DNA from: DASQYE01 sp036389315
GTDB taxonomy: Bacteria > Acidobacteriota > Blastocatellia > Pyrinomonadales > Pyrinomonadaceae
Direction: 5' to 3'
Assembly (NCBI GenBank): GCA_036389315.1
Contig: DASVQF010000011.1
Span: forward strand, 186,001 to 250,000
Length of the DNA stretch: 64,000 nucleotides
Both the position numbers and the translations under genes were made by a program. This document shows, in pieces, positions 35,512 to 42,772 of this stretch. The notes beneath the pieces were generated by a model. That model was given only the letters and a program-made list of their open reading frames with translations, was not told the DNA's origin and searched no databases. Every line of letters begins with the position of its first letter. The stretch's first letter is position 1.

Positions 35512-37257
35512 ATGCCCAGGCTTGCTAATTCGATTGACGACATCAAGAACCATTACCAAGCAGTGGTCATCGGCTCCGGCTACGGTGGCAGCATCGCCGC
35601 GTCACGCCTGGCGCGCGCTGGCGTTAAGGTCTGCGTGCTTGAGCGCGGCAGAGAGTTTCAGCCCGGAGAGTATCCCAATACGCGCCGGCAGCTCGCCAAA
35701 GAAACCCAGCTCGACTTGCCCGGCCGTCACATAGGCTCTCAGACCGCCTTAATTGACCTGCGATTCAACGACGACATCAACGTCTTTGTGGGCTGCGGCC
35801 TCGGAGGGACATCGCTCATCAACGGTGGCGTCAGCCTGCGCGTTGAGCCACGCGTCTTCGATGACGAACGATGGCCCATCGAAATCCGCGACGAAGCGCG
35901 CAGCAGTCGCGGCGAGAGCGACGAAGAGGGATGGGAATTCAGGGGTCTCTCGAAGTACTACGAACTGGCCGAGACCATGCTGCGGCCCAGTCGCTACCCG
36001 GAGCACTATCCGAGGCTGGCGAAGATGGCGGCGCTGGAAAAGGCCGCGCAGCAGATGAAGCTGCCTTTCAATCCCGTCCCCATCAACGTCAACTTCGAGG
36101 AGTTTCCGGGGGGCCTAAACCATGTCGGCGTCAGCCAGATCCCATGCATAGGCTGCGGCGACTGCGCTTCCGGATGCAACTACGGGGCGAAAAACACGCT
36201 CATCGTCAACTACCTACCGGACGCCCGAAATCACGGGGCAGAGCTTTTCACTCAAGCCAGCGTTCAATACCTTGAGCGGCGGGGCGACCAGTGGGTAGTC
36301 CACGGCCAGAAATTAGGCTCCGAGGCGAAGGGCTCGACTCCGCAGGAGTTCACGGTGACGGCCGACATAGTGATTCTCGGCGCGGGAACTATGGGGAGCA
36401 ACGAAATCCTACTCCGGTCGCGCGAGAAAGGGTTGTCCCTGTCGGACGCTCTCGGCAGCAGCTTTTCCGGCAATGGCGATGTCGTCGGCTTCTCCTACAA
36501 CACCGAGCAGGTGATTAACGGGATCGGATTCGGCAATCGAAATCCGAAGGGTAGAGAGCCGGTCGGCCCATTTGCTTCGGGCATCATAGACGCCCGCCGC
36601 CAGCATGACTTCCTGGTGATCGAAGGCTCTCTGCCCGGCGCTATGTCTGCTGTGCTTCCGTTTGTGCTGGCGACGGCGGATGAGCTTGTCGGAGTTGAGC
36701 CCGAGACCGGAATCATCGAAAGCATCAAGCGCAAAATCAGAATCCTGTTGTCACTCTTCAGCGCCTACACGGGAGCGACGGGGCGCACACAGACCTACCT
36801 GGTAGTCAATCAGGATGACAGCGGGGGCCGAATGTTCTTGCAGGATAATCGCCTGCGCGTCAGTTGGCCCACAGTCGGCCAGGCTGAATTTATCGAGCGC
36901 TCACGCGACATCCTGAAGGAAGCGACCAGGGTGCTCGGCGGCACGTTTCTGACCACCGTCAAGTGGAACAAGTGGACGGCGCAGAGCCTACTGACGGGCC
37001 ATCCGACGGGCGGGTGCGCGATGGCGGACGAGGCGGGAGGGGGCGTAGTCAACCACAAAGGGCAAGTCTACAAGGGGAAGATGGGCACGGAGGTTCACAA
37101 GGGCCTCTACGTGATGGACGCGGCCGTGCTGTCACGCTCGATAGGCGTCAATCCCCTGCTGACCATCTCGGCTCTGGCCGAGCGCAGTTGTCATCACATG
37201 GCGCAGGATTACGGATGGACGATTGATTACCGGCTGCCGAGGGCCGAAGGTCGCTAG
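35512..37257 (+). CDS. GMC-family FAD oxidoreductase (cholesterol-oxidase-like)
   Basis: 581 residues. FAD dinucleotide fold AVVIGSGYGGSIAASRLA and VLERGREFQPGEYP at the N-terminus, a cysteine-rich PCIGCGDCASGC (typical of this cholesterol-oxidase-like branch), and the C-terminal VMDAAVLSRSIGVNPLLT substrate/FAD region. Oxidises an alcohol or a ring carbon in family members. A GMC oxidoreductase (E9 type) is a recurrent part of enediyne cassettes. It follows the cytochrome gene closely. Confidence 0.88.
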   Translation: MPRLANSIDDIKNHYQAVVIGSGYGGSIAASRLARAGVKVCVLERGREFQPGEYPNTRRQLAKETQLDLPGRHIGSQTALIDLRFNDDINVFVGCGLGGTSLINGGVSLRVEPRVFDDERWPIEIRDEARSSRGESDEEGWEFRGLSKYYELAETMLRPSRYPEHYPRLAKMAALEKAAQQMKLPFNPVPINVNFEEFPGGLNHVGVSQIPCIGCGDCASGCNYGAKNTLIVNYLPDARNHGAELFTQASVQYLERRGDQWVVHGQKLGSEAKGSTPQEFTVTADIVILGAGTMGSNEILLRSREKGLSLSDALGSSFSGNGDVVGFSYNTEQVINGIGFGNRNPKGREPVGPFASGIIDARRQHDFLVIEGSLPGAMSAVLPFVLATADELVGVEPETGIIESIKRKIRILLSLFSAYTGATGRTQTYLVVNQDDSGGRMFLQDNRLRVSWPTVGQAEFIERSRDILKEATRVLGGTFLTTVKWNKWTAQSLLTGHPTGGCAMADEAGGGVVNHKGQVYKGKMGTEVHKGLYVMDAAVLSRSIGVNPLLTISALAERSCHHMAQDYGWTIDYRLPRAEGR

Positions 37258-37264
37258 AGCTTAT

Positions 37265-37642
37265 ATGAGCAAGAGCGCCAGGAGTCTTTTCGTTTTCTCC
37301 ATCTACTCGATGCTGCTCGGCATCACGCTGATGATTGCGCCCAATCTGATATTCGGATGGGTGGGCCTCCCCGAGACGCATGAGGTGTGGGTCAGGGTGG
37401 CGGGGATGCTCCTTTTCGCTCTGGGGATTTACTACATGCTGGCGTCGCGACACGGAATGACCGAGTTCATCGGCTGGACTGTTTACACACGTGCTTCGGT
37501 GATCCTGTTTTTCGCCGTCTTTGTGCTTTTGGGTTTCGTCAAGCCTGTGCTGCTTCTGCTCGGCTTGATCGATCTTTCGTTTGCTATCTGGACTGCAATC
37601 GCTTTGCGGTCTGAACGGAACCTCGCGCTCAAATCCGGATAA
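37265..37642 (+). CDS. Small four-helix membrane protein
   Basis: 125 residues from ATG 37265, eight nt after the GMC gene. Four hydrophobic helices are visible (SIYSMLLGITLMIAPNLIF, VAGMLLFALGIYYML, ASVILFFAVFVLLGF, VLLLLGLIDLSFAIWTAI). No family recognised. Gene position suggests a membrane anchor or subunit for the neighbouring redox proteins. Confidence 0.75.
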   Translation: MSKSARSLFVFSIYSMLLGITLMIAPNLIFGWVGLPETHEVWVRVAGMLLFALGIYYMLASRHGMTEFIGWTVYTRASVILFFAVFVLLGFVKPVLLLLGLIDLSFAIWTAIALRSERNLALKSG

Positions 37643-37690
37643 GGCGGATTAAAGCTCAGAGGAGTTTTCATTAGCTAAGGAGGTTGCCTT

Positions 37691-39724
37691 ATGCCGGACA
37701 GAGTTCGGCAGCGAAAGCAGAACGTGCAGGTGTTGCTCGCCGTCTTCGGCGTCGTGGCAGTGTTCGCCATCCTGGCGCGGCTTCCGAGCGTGCCTGCGAC
37801 TGAAGCGTCGCGTCTGGCCATGCCCTTCCACTTTACCTGGCAGACGCTCCCGGCCGCGCCCGTGCCTGCGGGCGGAGTCGTCTTTCCCGTCAACAAGACT
37901 GCCCGGCACATGCAGTTCTACTTCTACCAGATCGGGGCTTCGGCCGCGCTCGGTGATTTGGACGGCGACGGGCTGCCCAACGACCTGTGCATGACGGACG
38001 TGCGCGCCAAGACTGCGACCGTCAGCACAGTGCCGGGCACTGGGGGACGTTACACGTCGTTCGTGCTCGACTTCGGAAAGCTGCTCGACCGCGTGACGGA
38101 GTACCCGACCGTCTGCCGCGTAGCGGACATGAACGAGGACGGGCTCGCCGACATCTTCGTGGCCTTCTATGGCCGTCCTCCCGTGCTGCTGCTGCGCAAG
38201 GCTTCGCAGGCGGGAGGGCACGGCGGCGCGCTCTCCATGTCTTCGTTCGCCGTCTCGGAGCTTGTCCCCGGCCTCGCCGAGCGTTGGTGGACGGCGACGG
38301 CAGCCTTCACGGATGTTGACGGCGATGGTCATCAGGACATAGTCATCGGCAACTACTATCCGGACGGCGCGGAGTTGACGGACGCGAACTCCGACAAGCC
38401 CTTCGAGATGAACAACGACTTCTCGCGCGCTCGTAATGGCGGGCGGAACCGCATCTTCCTCTACACCCGCAGCGAGGAGGGAGCGGCTCCGACGGCGCTC
38501 TATCGTGACGCGGGCGACGTGTTTCCGAATAACGGCGCGTATGCGTGGACGCTGGCTATCGGAGCGGCCGACCTCAACCGCGACGGCCTCTCAGACCTCT
38601 ACATTGCCAACGACTTTGGGCCCGACCAGCTTCTCTTGAATCGCTCGCAGCCCGGCCAGGTCAAGTTGCAGGAGCTTTACGGGCAGAGAGGCTTTTTCCG
38701 TCCGACCTCGATGGTCATCGGGCACGACTCCTTCAAGGGCATGGGCATAGACTTCGGCGACATCAACAACGACGGCATCTTCGACATGTACGTCAGCAAC
38801 ATAGCCTCGCCCTTCCGTTTACAGGAGAGCCATTTCCTGTGGCAGAGCACTGGGCGGACTGACGCCATGCAGTCGGGTGTCGCGCCCTGGGTTGATCGCG
38901 CAGACGACCTCGGCGTGGCGCATAGCGCCTGGGCCTGGGACGCGCGCTTCGAGGACTTCGACAACGACGGCAAGCTTGAGCTGGTACAGGCCACCGGCCT
39001 GGTCAAAGGCTCTGTCAATCGCTGGCCCGACTTTGCACAACTCGGCGGCGGTAACGACATCTTCGTCAAACACCAGTCGGTCTGGCCTGAGTTCCACGAG
39101 GGCTCAGACTTGGACGGCTCTTTCCCGAACCCGTTCTGGGTGCGCAACGGCGACGGAATGTATGCGGACGTTTCGGGCACTCTCTTTCCGGGGCTCACTC
39201 CGGCCACGCGCGGCATAGCCGTGGCGGACGTGGACGGCGACGGTTATGCCGAGATGGTTTACGCCAACTTCTGGGAAGACTCTGTCTATATCAAGAACCA
39301 GTCTTCGGGCAATCGCTTCCTCGGCCTGCACCTGCTGCTTCCCGTAGCCGCTGCCAACACAGGCGACGGCAAACCCGTGCAGGCGCAGGCAGGGACGCTG
39401 GGCCCAGCGACGCCGGGCCCGCAGGGCGCAGCCTTACGAGTCCACGACGGTCATCCCGCCTGGCGCGAGGGGACACCGGCCATAGGGGCTTTCGTCGAGG
39501 CCGTGCTGCCCGAAGGAGGGCGTCAGATACGACAGGTAGACGGAGGCAACGGCCATTCCGGCCAGCGCAGCCCCGAACTCCTTTTCGGCCTCGGACACAG
39601 CAACGCTAAGGAGATTGCTGTGCGAATCACATGGCGCGACACGCGCGGGGCGCTTCATCAGGACTCGCTCTCGCTCGCGCCCGGCTATCACACCATAGTA
39701 CTTGCGGGAGAGGTGACTCCATGA
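37691..39724 (+). CDS. ASPIC/UnbV (CRTAC1-type) VCBS-repeat protein
   Basis: 677 residues, near-perfect TAAGGAGGT ribosome site. N-terminal signal or anchor (VLLAVFGVVAVFAILARL). At least seven calcium-binding FG-GAP/VCBS loops (DLDGDGLPND, DMNEDGLADI, DVDGDGHQDI, DLNRDGLSDL, DINNDGIFDM, DFDNDGKLEL, DVDGDGYAEM) form a beta-propeller, followed by the ASPIC/UnbV domain (GGNGHSGQRSPELLFGLG, ITWRDTRG). UnbV homologues (E3) are conserved in enediyne clusters, function unestablished. Exported, so likely acts after the PKS stage. The stop overlaps the UnbU start (ATGA). Confidence 0.9.
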   Translation: MPDRVRQRKQNVQVLLAVFGVVAVFAILARLPSVPATEASRLAMPFHFTWQTLPAAPVPAGGVVFPVNKTARHMQFYFYQIGASAALGDLDGDGLPNDLCMTDVRAKTATVSTVPGTGGRYTSFVLDFGKLLDRVTEYPTVCRVADMNEDGLADIFVAFYGRPPVLLLRKASQAGGHGGALSMSSFAVSELVPGLAERWWTATAAFTDVDGDGHQDIVIGNYYPDGAELTDANSDKPFEMNNDFSRARNGGRNRIFLYTRSEEGAAPTALYRDAGDVFPNNGAYAWTLAIGAADLNRDGLSDLYIANDFGPDQLLLNRSQPGQVKLQELYGQRGFFRPTSMVIGHDSFKGMGIDFGDINNDGIFDMYVSNIASPFRLQESHFLWQSTGRTDAMQSGVAPWVDRADDLGVAHSAWAWDARFEDFDNDGKLELVQATGLVKGSVNRWPDFAQLGGGNDIFVKHQSVWPEFHEGSDLDGSFPNPFWVRNGDGMYADVSGTLFPGLTPATRGIAVADVDGDGYAEMVYANFWEDSVYIKNQSSGNRFLGLHLLLPVAAANTGDGKPVQAQAGTLGPATPGPQGAALRVHDGHPAWREGTPAIGAFVEAVLPEGGRQIRQVDGGNGHSGQRSPELLFGLGHSNAKEIAVRITWRDTRGALHQDSLSLAPGYHTIVLAGEVTP

Positions 39725-40677
39725 CCGCCCCACAGAAGAAGAAGAGAGACCCTCGGGTTGGCCTCCGGACATCGGCCACACTGGCGACCGTCTTTACCAT
39801 CCTCGGGCACACGGTCTTCGGTTTTGAGCAGCCTGTCGCGCAGGTCTTCGTAGCGCTCGTGACCGGCTATTCGTGCGCGATCTTTTTCGAGTGGGTGGAT
39901 GCGCGCGCCTCCGGCATCGAGCCGGGCTACGCAGGCGGCGGCTGGCGCAAGCTGGTGGACTTCCTGCTCTCCGCGCACATGACTTCGATCACGCTCTCTT
40001 TCCTGCTCTACTTCGGCCAGCGGCTCTGGATCATGGCGCTGGCCGTCGCGCTCGCCCTCGGCTCCAAGTACGTGCTAAGGGTCAGAGTCAACGGGCGCTT
40101 ACAGCACTTCATGAACCCGTCGAACTTCGCCATCGCCGTAGTGCTCCTGACCTACCAGTGGACGGGCGTGCTGCCCTGGGGCTACACGGTCAACCTGCAT
40201 GGTGTATGGGACTGGCTCGTGCCGCTCGCTATTGTAATGCTCGGGATGCGGCTGAACATCCTGTTCACGGGGCGCATTCCGACCATCACGGCATGGCTCT
40301 CGACCTTCATCGTGCTCGCCGTCACACGGTCGTACGTAGTCCACTCGACCATCGCCGCAGAGCTTGTCGTGCTGACCGGCATTCCGATGGTGCTCTTCAC
40401 CTTCTACATGATTACAGACCCGCAGACTTCGCCCTCGCGCCTGCGCAGTCAAATCCTCTTCGGGGCGGGCATTGCCTTCGCCTACACCGTGCTGCTCTAT
40501 CTGCACGTGCAGTACACCATGTTCTACAGCGTGACGGTGGTCTGCGCCATTCGCGGCCTCTGCCTTGCGACGCTCAGCCTGCGCGCGCCCGCCACCGCGC
40601 CCGCACCCATAATCGAGCCCGCACCCATCCGCGTCGCCGCAGCCCGCGAGCTTCAGGGCGACTCTGCTTTGAATTAG
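39721..40677 (+). CDS. UnbU-like membrane protein
   Basis: 318 residues from ATG 39721 with GGGAGAGGTG upstream. About seven to eight membrane helices, with MNPSNFAIAVVLL and FYMITDPQTSP typical of the UnbU family, which also shows distant similarity to RnfD/NqrB flavin-bearing membrane subunits. UnbU (E4) travels with UnbV in enediyne loci. Its coupling to UnbV by a 4-nt overlap implies a joint membrane complex, perhaps electron transfer to the periplasm. Last gene of the operon. Confidence 0.87.
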   Translation: MTAPQKKKRDPRVGLRTSATLATVFTILGHTVFGFEQPVAQVFVALVTGYSCAIFFEWVDARASGIEPGYAGGGWRKLVDFLLSAHMTSITLSFLLYFGQRLWIMALAVALALGSKYVLRVRVNGRLQHFMNPSNFAIAVVLLTYQWTGVLPWGYTVNLHGVWDWLVPLAIVMLGMRLNILFTGRIPTITAWLSTFIVLAVTRSYVVHSTIAAELVVLTGIPMVLFTFYMITDPQTSPSRLRSQILFGAGIAFAYTVLLYLHVQYTMFYSVTVVCAIRGLCLATLSLRAPATAPAPIIEPAPIRVAAARELQGDSALN

Positions 40678-40698
40678 CGAAACGTCTGTTAGAGATGA

Positions 40699-40818
40699 TG
40701 TGAGTATCACGTAACTAATGAAGCGCAGCTACGGGCGACTCTGCTATGCGGAGAGCTTCTGGCTTTCCGTCTCGCTGCCTTCACCTCAATGTTTTCATTA
40801 GGTGCTTCAATACTCACA
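40699..40818. repeat. 9-bp inverted repeat after the polyketide operon
   Basis: TGTGAGTAT (40699-40707) and ATACTCACA (40810-40818), separated by ~100 nt, lie between the operon end and a low-GC gene. Nearby CTAATGAAGC and GCTTCA words are partly complementary as well. Could be mobile-element debris or a boundary; no terminator T-run. The remaining 300 nt here hold only the promoter at 40875. Confidence 0.35.
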
Positions 40819-40874
40819 GATTAGAGGTATGCAGTTACCTTTGTGAGATCAGCGTTTGAGTCAACTCCTCGCTA

Positions 40875-40903
40875 TTGACAGATATATCAAGCGGGAATAG
40901 ATT
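40875..40903 (+). promoter_or_regulatory. Sigma70-type promoter of the low-GC gene
   Basis: TTGACA 40875-40880, 17-nt spacer, TAGATT 40898-40903. It precedes the gene at 40989. Confidence 0.45.
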
Positions 40904-40988
40904 TCTCATCACCTCGCTTTTCTTCAACCATAGCGGCCTGCTCTTTTCTACACTTATCAAATCTCAACCTCTACCTCGGAGGATAGTG

Positions 40989-41723
40989 ATGGCCCCTCAA
41001 GATATTGGTAATATTGTTGCTGCTCTCATATCCAGTGTTTTGGGGGGAGCAATCGTAGCGTTTGTCAACCACTATCTCTCTCGAAGCAAAACAAAGGCTG
41101 AAATAGAAAATATGAATGCCGTAACCGAAAAGCTAAAGGCAGAGACCCATGTAATACTATACGATGTGGAGAGTTTGAAGCGGAGCGCAACAGTAGCTAA
41201 TTGGAATGGGATACCTATCTACGACAGTTCTAAAAGATTTAGCCCACTCGATTTTAAAGGAGAGCCAAGGCAGATATGGAATGCGTCAGAGAATAGGTAT
41301 TACGGGCTAAAAGGAATAGGAGAGTTGAAGTTTGAGTTAGGAGAAAAAGTCTTAAATATAGAGCGTCAGAATGTAGAAGGGACATTTGAGGTTGCGCTTG
41401 TCTACTACTTATATAATGGTTTAGAGCAAGCATTTATCCCACGCAACCCAGCCCTGGAAGAGAGAAAATTACGAATAGGTTATAAAGCGAAGGTTATAGG
41501 TGGGGAGCATTATCTAAGATTTGTAATTAAAAATATAGAAACCGGGGAATGGCTGAAGGATTACATGAGTCCGGTCACCCTGGAGTTTTGGAGATCATAC
41601 GACATCTCCTTTTTTGTGGCTCCGAGTATAGATATACAAATAGTAATATTTGACGAAAGATTATCCAAATCGCCGAGCAGCGTACAAATCAAGGACTTAC
41701 TCGTAGCAGAAAATAAGCTTTGA
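40989..41723 (+). CDS. AT-rich membrane-anchored protein of unknown function
   Basis: Unrecognised 244-residue protein. ATG 40989 follows CGGAGG; the longer frame starting at 40875 runs through a promoter -35 box and is rejected. N-terminal hydrophobic helix (IVAALISSVLGGAIVAFV), short coiled-coil (AEIENMNAVTEKLKAET), then a beta-rich C-terminal domain (FELGEKVLNIERQNVEGTF and similar). Base composition is far more AT-rich than every neighbour, and codon use is unlike the rest of the window, so recent horizontal acquisition is likely. Architecture of a short membrane helix plus sensor/effector-like domain is also seen in defence-island proteins, but no homology supports that here. Confidence 0.75.
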   Translation: MAPQDIGNIVAALISSVLGGAIVAFVNHYLSRSKTKAEIENMNAVTEKLKAETHVILYDVESLKRSATVANWNGIPIYDSSKRFSPLDFKGEPRQIWNASENRYYGLKGIGELKFELGEKVLNIERQNVEGTFEVALVYYLYNGLEQAFIPRNPALEERKLRIGYKAKVIGGEHYLRFVIKNIETGEWLKDYMSPVTLEFWRSYDISFFVAPSIDIQIVIFDERLSKSPSSVQIKDLLVAENKL

Positions 41724-41777
41724 AGCACTCATTGAATAGCATCAAAACTTTTATCCTATCCACATAGACATAAAGCA

Positions 41778-41809
41778 TGGGCCCATTAAGGACGAGCCAT
41801 ATGGGCCCA
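41778..41809. repeat. Pair of TGGGCCCA palindromes
   Basis: Two copies of the octamer, 16 nt apart, between the convergent low-GC gene and the 120-aa gene. Together they can form a GC-rich stem and may act as a terminator, though without a T-run. They belong to the dispersed TGGGCCCA set described in the findings. Confidence 0.45.
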
Positions 41810-41831
41810 CGCGCCGGTGGTTAAAGTGTTA

Positions 41832-42194
41832 CTATGTCGTGGGCGGCTGGTTGCGTTTGCGCGTGAGGCCGCTCTTACGGTCGCTCTTGCGCTTGTAGCC
41901 CATCGCTTCGTAGAGGGCGCTGTCGTCGCCGTAGGCTGCGTCGGCAAGGATGCCGTTGACGACGAGTTGCGCTTTGTCGAGGAAGGCTTCGTCGGCCGTC
42001 TCGCGGTCTGTGATGGCCTGTTTGAGTTGGTCTTCGAGGTCGTCGATGCGATCATGGGCGGCGCGGGAGGGTTGGGCTGCGGCCTGGAATTGGGCGAGCG
42101 TCATGCCGCCGAAGCTTTTGTCGGGCGCGAGCGTCTCCCAGGCGTTCAGCATCCGTTCTATCTTTTGTTCGGTCTCTCTTGGACTTGCTGCCAT
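41832..42194 (-). CDS. Small coiled-coil hypothetical protein (120 aa)
   Basis: ATG 42194 with AAAGGA upstream; the frame remains open to 42329 without support. Soluble, helical: GGMTLAQFQAAAQPS, then a coiled-coil DDLEDQLKQAITDRETADEA, then DSALYEAMGYKRKSDRKSG and a basic tail. I recall similar small proteins as common in Acidobacteriota with unknown role, often in multiple copies. No mobile-element signature nearby. Confidence 0.65.
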   Translation of the reverse strand: MAASPRETEQKIERMLNAWETLAPDKSFGGMTLAQFQAAAQPSRAAHDRIDDLEDQLKQAITDRETADEAFLDKAQLVVNGILADAAYGDDSALYEAMGYKRKSDRKSGLTRKRNQPPTT

Positions 42195-42344
42195 TGTGAA
42201 GAATCCTTTCTGTGCGCGCCGGGCGCACGGCTGGTAGTTAGTTGTGGCGTGCTCTAGTGAGGCACGGGATGTTGATTGAGTGACGGCGAGGGCCGGAATA
42301 GTGAAGCTCACCCGTCCGGCAAGCGCCAACTACCGCTTGAGGCC

Positions 42345-42638
42345 GGGAAACGTGGATTTGCTGAGGAAATTCGTAGATTTCTGCTCGGCAAGCGAGGTTT
42401 CCGCGCCCGGTAACGCGATTTTGGCAGCCGAAATCGCAAATTTCAAGCCCGGAATTGCGTTCCCGGGCTTTGGGATTACGATTCCAGGCTTCGGGAACGC
42501 AATCCCGAGCCTCGGGAACGCGATTCCGTGCCCCGGAATCGTAATCCCGAACCCCGGGAACGCAATTCCAGAAGCCAGGATTGCAATCCCGAGGCTTGGA
42601 ATCGCAATCCCAAAGGTCGGAATCGCGTTCCCGAAGGC
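42345..42638. repeat. 21-bp tandem repeat array, ~14 units
   Basis: Fourteen head-to-tail degenerate units of 21 nt (first three most diverged), consensus close to GGAATCGCAATCCCGAGGCTC. Each unit is an imperfect palindrome (GGGAACG...CGTTCCC type). Because 21 is a multiple of 3, both strands stay open: 7-residue repeats such as PGFGNAI on plus appear as translation artefacts. The rest of the 42195-42772 gap holds no supported gene. Confidence 0.85.
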
Positions 42639-42772
42639 TTGGTTTTGGCCTTATAAGCAGGCGCAGGGGGGCGAATCTTAGCGAAAACAGTTGTGGAAGA
42701 TTTTGGCCGGGCCATTTATGATAGGGGCCTGCTGACCGCTGGACGGCTACGGATAGTTTTAAGAGGAAGTAC

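Noticed and set aside
40875..40988. TTG start extending the low-GC gene upstream
   Set aside because: The TTG is the -35 box of a good promoter; ATG 40989 has CGGAGG directly upstream.
42345..42638. Possible CRISPR array
   Set aside because: Units are contiguous 21-mers without unique spacers of 30-40 nt and there are no cas genes nearby.
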